The notes under the pieces: model-generated
Database searches by the model: none
Told to the model about the DNA's origin: nothing
Seen by the model: the letters and a program-made list of their open reading frames with translations, nothing else
From: Haliclona indistincta
Lineage: Eukaryota > Porifera > Demospongiae > Haplosclerida > Chalinidae
DNA: 64,000 nucleotides
Assembly (NCBI GenBank): GCA_964017065.1
Contig: OZ024788.1
Span: forward strand, 4,666,887-4,730,886
Direction: 5' to 3'
Part shown: piece after piece, positions 33,301 to 41,548 of the stretch
Position numbering within the stretch: the first letter of the stretch is position 1
Layout: the number at the start of each line of letters is the position of its first letter
Made by a program: the position numbers and the translations under genes

Positions 33301-34021
33301 AATGGTGTCCGGATTAGAGAGGTTCCACTGCTTAAAAAAACTAATTTCAAAAGGCACATGCCAGGAGAATTTCACGACTGTTTGTGGGTGTTTTGGTCTC
33401 GGCAATGGTCACGTAAAGGTGCTAGGCGAGTGGAAGAAAGAAAGAAAGAAAGAAAGAAGAAAATGAAGACGACGAAACGCGATTTTCACCGTTTCCAGGT
33501 TCGTCACAATTTTGAGCAATCTCCTTGCTACTGTAAGATGGGCAACGCCAGAGAGCAGATCTAAGTGTCTTTGGACGTATGAAATTCATCACCAGGCGAA
33601 ATATCAGCATTTGAACGCTAATACATTGTATGTAGCCGCCATTTTGTTTTCTCGTTCATCCCTACATAGGGAGTCACTACCGTGCCTCCCTAATACTTGT
33701 TCTACTGTCCTTTTAGGTGACTACAGCTGCAGTGGAGCAGTATACTGGTAAGGGTGAGCCACCATACCGTGAGATGACACTCAGAGCTACTGACAGTGAT
33801 AATAGTAGTCTCATCATACTACAACCTGTCACTCTCATTGGAGTGAGACAACCAAACAAAATATTCAATATTGAGAGAGTACTAGAGGCTCCTGATGAGA
33901 CTCCACTGTACACTCCGAAACCATTAGTTGTGTCTGAAGGTTAGTAATGTACACTGTACGGGTATCCACTGTATATGCAGGTATTGTGTGTTCTGTCGAG
34001 GATCATGCTCAGGCGTACTGA
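18318..34021 (+). CDS. Gene A1: receptor-like paralogue, 3' exons (partial)
   Basis: Four exons join in frame. 18318-18563 (82 codons, phase 0 to 0) reads VDIEGNGEPSKIEMEIKADS, then PPDLSVEAKLK and CVCQVFYHK...NHW. 18622-18768 (49 codons, 0 to 0) carries GWEVTISKHYQQ. 33717-33939 (phase 0 to 1) carries EQYTGKGEPPYREMTLRATD. 33981-34021 closes with GIVCSVEDHAQAY and TGA, followed by AATAAA at 34040-34045. All junctions have AG acceptors and GT donors. The exons are paralogous to gene B exons at 61776 and 63622, so the protein is likely the cytoplasmic module of a receptor-like family. The 15-kb intron 18769-33716 is full of repeats. Upstream exons are not found. The last exon is the least certain part; A1 might instead continue into A2. 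Confidence 0.6.
18839..19548. mobile_element. CCTCGGTGGGCGGAGCC-family element
   Basis: About 710 bp from ATGCCTCGGTGGGCGGAGCC to CCGAGGCATCTGCACC plus TTTGGTGCTTCAT. Both ends fold on themselves rather than pairing with each other. It holds a short (GT)n tract and the conserved CATAACTCACGAAC block in reverse. Non-coding. Confidence 0.7.
19603..20318. mobile_element. CCTCGGTGGGCGGAGCC-family element, adjacent copy
   Basis: Starts ATGCATTGGTGGGCGGAGCC (two changes) and ends CCGAGGCATCTGCACC with GGTGCTTCAT. About 50 bp separate it from the previous copy; same orientation, clear sequence divergence. Confidence 0.65.
20330..20930. mobile_element. Foldback element centred near 20630
   Basis: TTTTACATCCGTAGTTA at the left pairs imperfectly with TACGGATATGACGTAAAAA at the right. 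Inner arms GAATATTCCTAAATAAGAGC and GCTCTTATTCTGGAATATTC mirror each other. No coding sequence. Confidence 0.6.
21001..21318 (+). pseudogene. Chromo-barrel-like N-terminal fragment, frameshifted
   Basis: The frame from ATG 21001 reads MAESLSCLEAIKSRSRSVTK, a Ser/Arg/Lys-rich stretch, then LWDIEVLEQEEYRV. A shift of frame at about 21165 lets it continue as KIHYTGYSAKHDRWIRKSEI. The V-x-Y-x-G-Y-S...D-x-W-I pattern is the hallmark of chromo-barrel/Tudor-knot folds. The frame then ends near 21318. One frameshift or an unrecognised splice breaks it; I see no following exons. Probably a transposon-carried or retroposed fragment. Confidence 0.4.
21319..22110. other. Spacer, nothing recognised
   Basis: No coding sequence or repeat that I can support. 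Confidence 0.35.
22111..23118. mobile_element. TATAGGTTAGAC-type MITE split by a larger foldback
   Basis: TATAGGTTAGACAAC near 22117 and GTTGTCTAACCTG near 23102 form the outer inverted pair, with GAGGTAACTACAGGATTTAG inside the right arm. Related uninterrupted copies are at 24595-24730 and 34725-34855. The element at 22132-23004 lies within it. Confidence 0.55.
22132..23004. mobile_element. Foldback MITE with AATAAGCCTTTCCCAATAA ends
   Basis: AATAAGCCTTTCCCAATAA at the left and TTATTGGGAAAGGCTTATT at the right are exact mirrors. The arms continue through ATTACA...GCCGCT and CTTCCGGAGTCCC. About 873 bp, non-coding. A second copy, itself interrupted, is at 49805-51334. Confidence 0.85.
23511..24545. 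mobile_element. GGTGGCGGG TTAA MITE, right-truncated, interrupted
   Basis: Begins TTAAAGGTGGCGGGTGACCAG and follows the 2773-3460 family for several hundred bp, but stops before the expected right terminus. A 636-bp MITE interrupts it at 23664. Confidence 0.7.
23664..24299. mobile_element. Harbinger-like MITE, TACCGCGTTTACACTGGG ends
   Basis: TACCGCGTTTACACTGGG at the left pairs with CCCAGTGTAAACACGGTA at the right. TTA lies on both sides (23661-23663, 24300-24302), the 3-bp target duplication typical of PIF/Harbinger. The interior is dense in CACGGCACGG/GGCCAGGCC motifs that self-pair. Removing it restores the host MITE sequence GCAGTGTTAGCCATCGCGG. Confidence 0.8.
24595..24730. repeat. TATAGGTTAGAC hairpin MITE
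   Basis: TATATATAGGTTAGACGACGG at the left with GATTCAACGTCTAA at the right; the inner GGGATTTAGAGTGCC block recurs at 23020 and 34745. Confidence 0.5.
24935..25095. repeat. Cluster of short overlapping palindromes
   Basis: CCAGCAATTGCTGG, CTAGAGGTAGCTTACCTCCAG and its mirror, and ATACCTCTAGCTTACGCGC and its mirror are interleaved in 160 bp. Several alternative hairpins could form. No protein content. Confidence 0.75.
25100..26260. other. Repeat-derived spacer
   Basis: 25660-25800 matches the AACAAGAAAAT/GATTTCTATCGAAATC family of 32.3 kb and 52.4 kb. 25880-25935 has three variants of a CATCCGCGAACGGATAG unit. No gene seen. Confidence 0.5.
26275..26435. repeat. Hairpin with GATCTACGCGGTATAGAAACC arms
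   Basis: The left arm GGTTAGAGACCTCGGCC and the right arm GGCCTCGGTCTCTAACC are mirrors; inner arms TAGAAACCCTCGCG and CTCGGGTTTCTA also pair. A related smaller hairpin is at 54722-54812. Confidence 0.7.
26792..27560 (-). pseudogene. Multi-exon coding relic with PPWRSQLLNKFIAELDNR motif
   Basis: Minus strand, in order: RRILNDQKPERQHIVAEQRK...ALQKQ with a GTAAGC donor near 27448; a second exon with SYERRGKHLKPAEV, an in-frame stop, then FWNAIGPLYMSEESSVEEGD; a frame change to KKHTPPWRSQ and a GTAAGT donor; a third exon with LNKFIAELDNRWQ and, later, PKWALPL; and a final acidic, Ser-rich exon ending SASDSDSDIDFPEC. The WRS..LN..I..LD.R...PKWAL pattern recurs in repetitive genes of sponges and cnidarians, so a transposon origin is likely. 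One stop and at least one frameshift make it a relic. Confidence 0.4.
27570..27770. repeat. 60-bp tandem repeat, three units
   Basis: GCTGGGATCAAGAAGTATTA followed by CACAATGTTACATGTACC recurs at about 27583, 27645 and 27705, with unit lengths of about 62 and 60 bp. Not a gene in my view. Confidence 0.85.
27780..28385. other. Spacer, nothing recognised
   Basis: No coding sequence, TIR or RNA signal I can support. Confidence 0.35.
28398..28567. repeat. Degenerate tandem repeat (TTACATGTCTTGGAGTA)
   Basis: ACTTACATGTCTTGGAGTA occurs twice, followed each time by ACAGAGCC; AAACAGCTTGGACTGAATC also occurs twice. The third unit is diverged. Confidence 0.6.
28568..29046. other. Spacer with a block shared with 29.58-29.74 kb
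   Basis: CTGAGAAAAACCCGTATCG near 28926 corresponds to CTGAGACAAACCCGTCTG near 29655, and surrounding blocks agree. This suggests the two ends of a repeat surrounding the 90-bp array. Confidence 0.4.
29056..29330. repeat. 90-bp tandem repeat, three units
   Basis: Units begin AACACAACCAGRCAGTAYGT and end ACAACCACRAAGCCC; three copies differ by a few bases. The forward frame stays open because 90 is divisible by three, giving TRQYVYEQQYQLRTSLEYQT-type repeats. There is no start context, splice signal or homologue to argue for translation. Confidence 0.85.
29860..31165. repeat. Composite repeat, two linked copies (GCTGACAATGGAT)
   Basis: 29865-30220 and 30725-31165 both run from GCTGACAATGGAT through GCCAGGAGAATTTCACGACTG, a GAAA-rich tract, TTTCACCGTTTC/AGGTTCGTCAC and TCCTTGCTACTGTAAGATGG. 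Between them lie the GATTTCTATCGAAATC segment and a GCATACGAGCCCCGCCC block. The same order appears at 32300-33695 and 52390-55292. The second copy ends in the CATAGGGAGGCACTACC hairpin. Non-coding. Confidence 0.7.
31462..32178. mobile_element. CCTCGGTGGGCGGAGCC-family element, reverse orientation
   Basis: Reverse complement of 18839-19548: it starts ATGAAGCACCAAAGGTGC, ends GGCCCACCGAGGCATAATTA, and carries a (CA)n tract near 32126. Higher similarity to 18839 than to 19603. Confidence 0.75.
32300..33695. repeat. Composite repeat next to the A1 exon
   Basis: A foldback at 32303-32715 (AACAAGAAAATAAAAAGATT arm and mirror; ATAGATCCCTACATCAGTGG and mirror) is followed by ACGAGCTCCACCC, TCACGTGCGTATTACG, GCCAGGAGAATTTCACGACTG, (GAAA)n and finally CATCCCTACATAGGGAGTC. 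It ends about 20 bp before the acceptor of the exon at 33717. Confidence 0.7.
33149..33330. mobile_element. Small Tigger-like MITE (CAGTGGAACC ends)
   Basis: CAGTGGAACC at the left and GGTTCCACTG at the right; inner GACACCCC / GGACACC blocks are typical of pogo/Tigger-derived MITEs. It interrupts the composite repeat between TTTTGCT and CTTAAAA, a site read as GTTTAGCTAAAA in the 29.9-kb copy. Confidence 0.65.
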
Positions 34022-34169
34022 GGCTTACTAGTGCTCTTTAATAAATTATTGAACGTGATGCCTACTTGTGTTCTATCTTTGTTATTTTTACTCTCACCTG
34101 TGTCAGTTCAAAAAATGTTGGTTACATGTACTTCTTTGCTGAATGACCCCTGTAGCATGGAATAACTAC

Positions 34170-34433
34170 TTATGTATAGGTTAACACATAGGTTTGAGGT
34201 GATACGTGATGTCGTCCACTCTGTCGTAAAAAGCTCATTACTCCGCTTATTATTATGGTATAAAGTATCAGGAGGGTAGTACTGTCCATCCAATTTTCGT
34301 ACCTCAAAAGTATGAATTGGCAGAGCCAATGCTGCAGTTGCTCGTTGTTTAGCGCAGTAATGGGTGGTATTGCAGTGTCAGTAGAAGTACAAGGTCTTTG
34401 GTTGCTCATAGTTTCCACACCTTTATATACCAT
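34170..34433 (-). pseudogene. Crypton-type recombinase N-terminal fragment
   Basis: The minus strand reads ALNNEQLQHWLCQFIL, then in another frame FEVRKLDGQYYPPDTLYH, then back to ISGVMSFLRQ. The WL..F..EVRK.DG..Y.P.TL...I.G...FLR pattern is the N-terminal region of Crypton-derived (DUF3504-type) tyrosine recombinase proteins. Two frame changes within 120 bp show decay. The core recombinase domain is absent here; an unrelated fragment of the same family is at 53282-54718. Confidence 0.6.
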
Positions 34434-34724
34434 TCTGTATCCTTTCTTGTATGTTTAGGAACGGCTGCATCTTTAGCTTGTTGTATGTCACTGCTTCTTA
34501 CTGAAGCTTTAAGTGCTTGTTAGTAGGTGGAGCTGTTGTGGGTGGAGAGTCATCTTGAAAAAAATGCAGCTATGAGATCGTCTGGTAAGTATTCAGGCTA
34601 GCTTTCACGCGAATCACGCCAACCTGGAGGACCTAGCCGAAAGTTGTGAGCCATCTCAAAAGCTTTTGCAGCAGCTGCAATTGGCGTCTTTTTGTTGTAG
34701 CTGTGTAGCTGTAGTATAAATACT

Positions 34725-34855
34725 TTAGACGACGAATCATTGGCAACTATGGAATTTAGAGTGCCTTGGTAGACGCCCTTGGGACATCAGTTGCTGCAGT
34801 GCTCTAAATCCCATAGTTGCCTCGATCCGTAGTATAACCTATATTTATTCACCAA
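34725..34855. repeat. TATAGGTTA-type hairpin MITE
   Basis: GACGACGAATCATTGGCAAC / GTTGCCTCGATCCGTAGT arms; ATTTAGAGTGCC and GTGCTCTAAAT mirror each other. Same family as 22111 and 24595. Confidence 0.6.
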
Positions 34856-35500
34856 AGCATCAGGGCCTGTGGTGCTATTTTAAGGTGGCGGGTTTGCCAC
34901 TTTTAACCCTCCAAATACGGACAGAAATTCTAGCCTCTGTTTGTGTGGATTTGCCTAACCTGTGTAACCATTACACAGACAAACTAGTGCTGTGATCACC
35001 GTTAATATGCAAAATCAACTTGCACGACGAGCAGGCTTGTTGTCAATGACGTGTGCAGTTAACCACGCCTATTTGACAATCTACCAACTGTTGTGTGCTA
35101 AAATCACTCTCACTGGAGCAAAACATGAAGCTTCTTTGGTCAAAACAGCATGTGAGGGACAAAATTAGTGCATGTTTGGCTGCTTTTCATGTCAAGAGGC
35201 CCCAGGAGACCCAGTAGTGCTAGGTTTTTCTGCCATCGCTTTGCTAGGCGGGGCCTCCGGCCCTCGCCATGGACCCGCCATCCCACCTCCAACTGGCCCA
35301 TTTCGCCTATCGACGAAAAAAGGTCAATTTTGGGGAAAATTGTGATTAATGATGCGAGGCAGTTAATCCCCAGCCTACGGCACGTGCTCCTCTTTACGCA
35401 TGCGCAGTTGTCGAAACGTGCACGCGCCAGAGAGCTCCACTCTGTTCTGTCATCGTGCTGTTCTCTGTTCCCTGTCGGTGCTCTATCTCTCCTCGAACAA

Positions 35501-36875
35501 ATGTCTAGCAACACCAGGAGCACGGGACGGCAGCCTACTCGAGCTCCTCCAACAGCCTCGGAGGTCAGGAAAATGACTGTACGAGCGCTGAGGTACCAGT
35601 TGGACACATACCACCTCGACTCCACCGGTCGCCGCGAGGTGATTCTCAAGCGCTTGCTACAACACCTAAGCTCTGGCGCACACCCCAGTCCAGCGACTGG
35701 CGGTAATGACAGCACCGCGGCTTCCAGCGCCTCTGCCCAGCGGCAGCCACCTGACCCCAGCGGGTCTGATGACGAGTCAGCTTCCGCCTCAGACTCCAGC
35801 GAGTCTGAGGACCCTCAACTCCCCGACACCGAGTCCACCCCAGGCTCCAGCGAGTCCGAGCATGAGCAGCCCAGCCGCACCTCAGCCCACCGTCATCGTT
35901 CTCGGGAAAGGCGCAGCCGCCATTTCCGCAAAAGGCGCCACAGGCGCAAGAGACAATCCTCTTCTGTCCACCAACATCCCCGGCATCATTCCCGACGACA
36001 TCACACATCTCGCCGATCTCGCTCATCATCATCCTCTTCAAGCAGTTCCACATACAGGAGCCGTTCTCGCAGACGACACAGCTCTAGCTCTAGTGACTCA
36101 ACCTCCAGCGATTGCAGAAGTCACCGGCGCCGCCGACATCATCACTATTACACTAGTTCCAGCGATTCATCACCATCACGCCATCTAAGTGGAGTCAGCT
36201 GCGCTCCTCCAGTCCCCAGGAAACTGGTCCACCGAATCAGGCGGGGTAAGTATGTTAATTTCGATAAGTTACTCACCCCACCAGACACACCACCATTCGC
36301 CATTCCAACACGTCACAAAAAAACAACGCCGCCAGTCCAAAGAACGGCGCCAAGTTACAGACCTGGCTTCGTGGTTGGAGGCATGGAATCGGTATTTGTG
36401 CACTCGCCTTTCATTCCAGCCCAGTATGGCCCTTGCATTGGCTAAATACCAAACCCTGATAGTAATGCTGTTTTCACAGTACTCCCCAGTGGCTTGTCTC
36501 CGCTATGATGCCCTCTTTCGACAAGCAGCTAGTCAAGATCCATCCATAAGGTGGGACACAATTCGAGAAGACATCTATGTGTGGAGCCTCACTCGCCATC
36601 CCTCACCGCCGATACCCTCCTCATACCACAACCCAGATGAGCGACGCCATGGCGTGAATTCCTTTCGTGACCGTCCAACAGTCACCTCTCGCCTCGGCCC
36701 TCCAGTACAGAACTCGGACAAAGCAACTCACACAGCCACCGGAAGGGAAATCTGCAGCCGCTATAACGCCAACAAGTGTACCAGAGGCGATGAGTGTGCA
36801 TTCGCTCACGTCTGCTGGCTCCCCGGATGCCTGGGCGCACACCCAGGCCGGGGCTGCCCCAACCGCTGTACCTGA
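35501..36875 (+). pseudogene. gag-like protein: SAP, RS-rich region, CCCH finger
   Basis: Starts at ATG 35501 (MSSNTRSTGRQPTR). Residues about 20-60 form a SAP-like helix pair (VRKMTVRALRYQLDTYHLDS, then REVILKRLL). A long acidic Ser/Pro tract and an RS/His-rich tract (SRRSRSSSSSSSSSTYRSRS) follow, then GKYVNFDKLL. The first frame stops at 36445; the conserved DIRS gag core (DLASWLEAWNRYLCTRL, RYDALFRQAA) continues one frame over after a shift at about 36290-36350. It ends with a CCCH finger (CSRYNANKCTRGDECAFAH) and stop at 36875. SAP and CCCH motifs bind nucleic acid. Confidence 0.7.
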
Positions 36876-36879
36876 GCTC

Positions 36880-38465
36880 ACTCGAGCTCACACCCCTCTA
36901 CGACACTCTCAATTCGAGAGCGAGCTAGTAAATCATCCCGACAAGGCCTTTGTTTCTCGGCTACTGGAAGGCATAAGACACGGCGTTAGCATCGGCTATC
37001 AGGGCCCGCGTGGTCCAACAAACACTTGCAACCTATCATCTGCTTACGAGCATCCAGACGTGATTGAGTCTGTACTCCAGAAAGAAGTCAACAGTGGAAG
37101 AATACAAGGTCCATTCGTCGAGCGCCCACTCCCTGCTTTGCGCTGCTCCGGCCTTGGTGTAGTCCCGAAAAAAGGAAATAAATGGAGAATGATCCTACAT
37201 CTGTCAGCCCCTTACAACTCCAGTATCAACGACTACATCTCAAAAGATGACTACTCTCTGCAGTACACTTCTATCGACGACGCAGTCCGCATTCTCTCCT
37301 CACTTGGACCTGGTGCCCTAATGGCAAAAGTAGATTTGAAATCAGCCTTCCGGATGATCTCCGTACGCCCACAAGACTGGGAACTGCTTGGTATGCACTG
37401 GAAAGGTCAGTTCTACTTTGACACCTGCCTTCCTTTTGGCTTAAGATCTGCTCCTTATCTATTCAACCAATATGCAGAGGCACTAGCATGGATTCTCCAA
37501 AACAACCACGGGATTCGCTGGCTGATTCACTACCTCGATGACTACTTTCTCGCAGTACCTGCAGATTCCTCAGACTGTGCCACTCACCTTCAATCCTTTC
37601 TCCTAACATGCAGCAGGCTGGGGGTTCCAATTGCCACGGAGAAAGTCGAAGGCCCTACCACCAATCTGACATTTCTTGGCCTGGAGCTTAATTCCACAAC
37701 GAGGCAAATATCTCTCCCACCTGACAAACATCGCGACATCCTAACCGAACTACAAGCATGGCTTCACCGGCGCAAAGCTACCAAACGCCAACTTCTCTCT
37801 CTCATTGGCAAGCTTGCCTTTGCTGCAAAAGCCGTACCAGCGGGCCGGCTGTTCACTAGGCGCCTCATTTCACTAAGTACCAAAGCCCGCCGACTACATC
37901 ACCGATTGCGACTGAACTCTCACGCTCGCGCAGACATTCAATGGTGGCAAGACTTTCTACCAACATGGAATGGCACAGCTCGATTCCTTGAGCCCAACAC
38001 CACTAAAGCTTCTGATCTCAAATTGTACACAGACGCATCAGGCACACACGGGTATGGTGCCTACTATAGCGGTCAGTGGTTTCACTATACCCTTGGCAAC
38101 CCCACCAGCAGCTGTCCCCCACCACATCCATTCAATGGCAAGAGCTCTTCGCCATCCTCGCGGCAACGCTCACATGGGGTCACCACTGGAACCAAAAACG
38201 GATCCGCTTCTACTGCGATAACAAAGCAATTGTTGATAGTTGGCAAAACATGTCTTCCAAGCACCCTCGTCTTCTCAAACTCTTTCGAACATTATTCTTG
38301 CATGCAGCACGGCATAATTTCACCATTAAACTTAAACACCTGCCTGGCAGACATAACCAGCTAGCGGATGCACTGTCACGTCGCCAATTCTCACGGTTTT
38401 TCTCTCTTGCCCCACAGGCAGCCAAGGAGCCCACACCCACCCCTGGGGTACTAACCACCCTCTGA
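36880..38465 (+). pseudogene. Reverse transcriptase-RNase H of the DIRS element
   Basis: The frame overlaps the gag end and shows the RT motifs in order: VPKKGNKWRMILHLS, KVDLKSAFRMISVRPQDWEL, LPFGLRSAPYLFNQYAEAL, the catalytic HYLDDYFLAVP (YLDD), and LTFLGLELN. RNase H begins with LYTDASGTHGYGAYYSGQW near 38020. A one-base shift at about 38110-38130 moves the frame; it continues WQELFAILAA, RFYCDNKAIVDSW and LPGRHNQLADALSR, ending at 38465. Catalytic residues are present on both sides of the break. Confidence 0.9.
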
Positions 38466-38482
38466 CTAGGCAAGTCCAGGAA

Positions 38483-39400
38483 TTGATCAAGCACTCCCTG
38501 GCAAGGTCAACGCTAACCACTTATAACACAGGTACTCGCAGATTCCTCAATTTCTGCAAGCATCACAACGTGCAGCCTTTACCAGCCAGTAAAGCAACTA
38601 TTGCTTACTTTGCAGCCGACCTCAGCAATACACTCTCACCATGTACCATTGACGTGTACATCGCAGCGGTGGGCTCTCTCCATCGCCAGGCCGGACTACC
38701 CAATCCCACTTCTCACAACCCAACCCTCAACATGGTAAAGAAGGGTCTCCGAAGGGCTCATACAGCCCTCCCATCATCAACTCCACGACAGCCAATAACA
38801 ACACGAATCCTCGCTGACATACTGCAAGCCATCAAGCAATCCCGCAATGTACGCTCGCATGACCGCTTGATGCTCACAGCTGCATTCACCCTAGCATTTT
38901 TCGGCTTCCTCCGAATAAGCGAGTTCACCACACCAAGCAAGGCCTTCAACCCCAAAATTCATCCTTCAGTTAACAACATCCGCTGGTCGAAAAATCACTT
39001 CACATACCACCTGCCACACTTGAAAACCGACCAGTTCTTCAAAGGCCACACACTGTATCTACCCCGCCTTCACAGCAACACAGATATATGCCCATATAGA
39101 GCAATGGATCAATACCTTGTCAAGCACAAGCATCATCACGATTCCCCACAGTTTACCTTCGCTAACCATCAGCCCTTATCCAGAAGAAGTTGCCTTTACT
39201 ATCTCCGATACTATCTCCGGAAAGCCCACTACCACGCAAAGATGTTCAACACTCACAGTTTCCGGATCGGTGCAGCCTCCTCCGCAGCACAAGCAGGCCT
39301 GTCCCCAAAGACCATCAAGCACCTTGGACGATGGCGCAGCTCTGCATATCGCCGATACATTCGCCCATCTCACCTAACAGAACTCAGGAACCTTGTTTAA
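38483..39400 (+). CDS. Tyrosine recombinase of the DIRS element
   Basis: Open from before 38483 to TAA at 39400. The N-terminal core-binding part (LARSTLTTYNTGTRRFLNFC) precedes the catalytic domain: FGFLRISEF supplies the first Arg, LKTDQF the Lys region, THSFRIGAASSAAQAGLS the His-x-x-Arg pair, and LGRWRSSAYRRYIR the tyrosine nucleophile region. In DIRS-order elements this enzyme integrates the circular DNA intermediate. The frame overlaps the end of the RNase H frame; its true start is unresolved. It is the only uninterrupted frame of the element. Confidence 0.85.
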   Translation: MIKHSLARSTLTTYNTGTRRFLNFCKHHNVQPLPASKATIAYFAADLSNTLSPCTIDVYIAAVGSLHRQAGLPNPTSHNPTLNMVKKGLRRAHTALPSSTPRQPITTRILADILQAIKQSRNVRSHDRLMLTAAFTLAFFGFLRISEFTTPSKAFNPKIHPSVNNIRWSKNHFTYHLPHLKTDQFFKGHTLYLPRLHSNTDICPYRAMDQYLVKHKHHHDSPQFTFANHQPLSRRSCLYYLRYYLRKAHYHAKMFNTHSFRIGAASSAAQAGLSPKTIKHLGRWRSSAYRRYIRPSHLTELRNLV

Positions 39401-40552
39401 CCAGTCAGACATACACTCACCATATCACCACGCACAACTACACTATTGTTTTCTGTATACAACTGCTGATTTGCTGTGGGTTTTTCCCTTCATATAGCCT
39501 GGTGAAGGTTTTCCCCAAGCCTGTGTTGGGCCGCACTGGCTTAAATTCACTCACAAATTAAGGCCCCCAGCAATCACCATCATTAAGAGCTCTGGTGCGT
39601 GCGCGCAACAAATTATGCATACCCACGTCTCGCTGCCTGCTCTTTGGAGGTACACCTTGGGCGGTCACCCTCCGGGTTGCCCTATCACAGTCATTGCTCA
39701 GTGGGTCAGCACCTACCATGACTGCGCAACCTTTGTGGGGTCCCCCTCGGCTGGCCCCTCGATTCAGGCAATTTGTTGACATTTGCATGACTCGGGTCAG
39801 CCAACTAAGATGGATTATAGTGACGCAGACAGCATTAACCTACATTTGTATCTTCGAACTTTGACGCCCACTTCCTGTGACGTCAGACTTGCTAGGCAAC
39901 TATAGTTGCCCGTCGCTTATGAAGGGTTAATGAGATTCATAACTTATTTACAATGGATAATTGTACCGATGTGCTGCAGTGTGCAATTTATTTGGGCATT
40001 GTGATTATAGCGAGTTTTAACCTCGCAGTGTTATCTGTCGTGGAGCGGTGAAATCACCCATTGAAATTTAATGAGAAAGGTTACTTTTTCTAATATTTTC
40101 ATTAGCTGCATGAAAAGTTCGAATTTAAAACTGCTCGAGCAAGTTCATCTGCCATCTTTGGGAAAAGCATCACTGAGCGATGCTTGCATCTGATACTACA
40201 TCTTCGTACATTGTGCTAATAGGCATTAAAATGTCAACAGCTGTAATATCGAATTCAAGAATCGCTCGGCGATATTGATACGCAGCTTTTCCTATAGATG
40301 GCAGATGATGCTTGAGCAGTTTCAGCTTTGCATGTTTCACGCAGCTAATAAAAGATTGTATTACAAAAATTGATCTTACTCAGTCGAGTCACAGCTCCAT
40401 GATCGCAAACACTATGTGTTTGAAACTTGCATTGATCAATGCTCCATCGATGGGCAACCTAACTGCATACTGGATTGCCATCTGTACAAATACCCATTGC
40501 TAGAAAAGCAAAATTATGGATCTCATGAATTTTAGCATAACCGCCACCTTAG

Positions 40553-41400
40553 TATAAAAGTATGCGCAATTAGTAGTGGCAATAAGGTATATAAATAATC
40601 TCTGAGGCATTAACCCATTGGCGCTTTATGTACTTCTAATCCTTGATTGAATGATCCAGTCAATATCTTTTATTAGTACAGTCATTTTAAGCCCAAAAAG
40701 GGTCAAACCTAAAACTAATTGCAACACAAATGGTTTTATGTTTTTCTAGTACAGAATTGCTTGCTGTATAACATACTAAAAGTCTCGTTGAATCCTATGA
40801 GGGGAAATACTAAAAATAGCATTATTTGTAATTTTTAATTAGCGCATCTCATTATAATCTTGATTTTCAAAATTTATTAACCAAAATGATGTTTAACAAA
40901 GTTCTTGAATGCTGCATTACATAATCATAATCAAAAGTGTATTCACATATTTCTTTGTGACTAAGTTACTATAATTATCATCATGTGAAAAAGCATCAAA
41001 TACACTGTACAAATGTTCTTTAGAGCTAAGAGGAGGATCATAGCTTCTCTATATCTAACATGAAATAATTATGAACAGCATTATAGACATTGTACACTAG
41101 CCACACAGATCTAAAGCCAATAACTATAATAATCAATGGGTTATTTGTATTGCACTTGTATAATAATGGCAATCTAAAATTCTGAGCCACCTGATGCACA
41201 GCCATCAATGCCTCCTACAGTCCTCTGTATAGATATAGATACTTTGATAAAAATAACTTTTAGCATACACTTAGAAGTAACCTAGCTCGTTGTGAAACAT
41301 TTAGTGCTGTATCCTATCTAGAATAGAGTACAAAATGGACTCAACATTAAGGATAACTATTTTCCTACACTGCTACATTGTAGTTGCATGTGTAAAGGAT
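40553..41400. other. AT-rich stretch, no gene
   Basis: Low-GC sequence without coding signal, repeat or TIR that I recognise; probably intronic or intergenic. Confidence 0.45.
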
Positions 41401-41469
41401 TATGCTGAATAAGCTATTTATCATTCTCTTAAGTCACACAACTACTACGATTATTATACCTAAGACAAG

Positions 41470-41548
41470 ACTGTTTTTATACTACTATAGCACTTTAAAT
41501 TTATACTACTATAGCACTTTAAATTTATACTACTATAGCACTCTAAGA
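41470..41548. repeat. Left remnant of the 30-bp minisatellite
   Basis: TTTATACTACTATAGCACTT units of about 23-30 bp are degenerate relatives of the array at 46768-47095 and 48003-48960. The P-like transposon begins directly after. Confidence 0.65.

Larger units (their letters stand above)
35330..39845 (+). mobile_element. DIRS-order (Ngaro-like) retrotransposon
   Basis: Contains a gag-like frame, reverse transcriptase plus RNase H, and a tyrosine recombinase, all on the + strand. This is the gene set of the DIRS order, which integrates by recombinase rather than integrase. No methyltransferase domain lies between RNase H and the recombinase, which favours Ngaro-like over DIRS1-like elements. 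Borders are estimated from the interrupted MITE; I could not resolve split direct or inverted terminal repeats by eye. Frameshifts in gag and RNase H show an inactive copy. Confidence 0.8.
34907..39926. mobile_element. CCCTCCAAATACGGACAG TTAA MITE carrying a retroelement
   Basis: TTAA at 34903-34906 and 39927-39930; ends CCCTCCAAATACGGACAG and CTTATGAAGGG. Left and right parts align with 9582-10050 up to about 35325 and from about 39845, so roughly 4.5 kb of retroelement lies inside. Confidence 0.75.
34884..40548. mobile_element. GGTGGCGGG TTAA MITE split by nested insertions
   Basis: The left end GGTGGCGGGTTTGCCAC follows TTAA at 34880-34883. The remainder resumes at 39931 with TGAGATTCATAAC, which corresponds to TGATATTCATGAC after the internal TTAA in intact copies. 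It ends with CCGCCACC plus TTAG at 40549-40552 (a mutated TTAA). The whole 34907-39926 block is therefore an insertion at its internal TTAA. Confidence 0.75.

Noticed and set aside
35706..36188. 160-codon Ala/Pro-rich frame overlapping gag
   Set aside because: Shadow frame of the Ser/Arg-rich gag sequence; the gag frame carries the SAP-like and FDKLL motifs.
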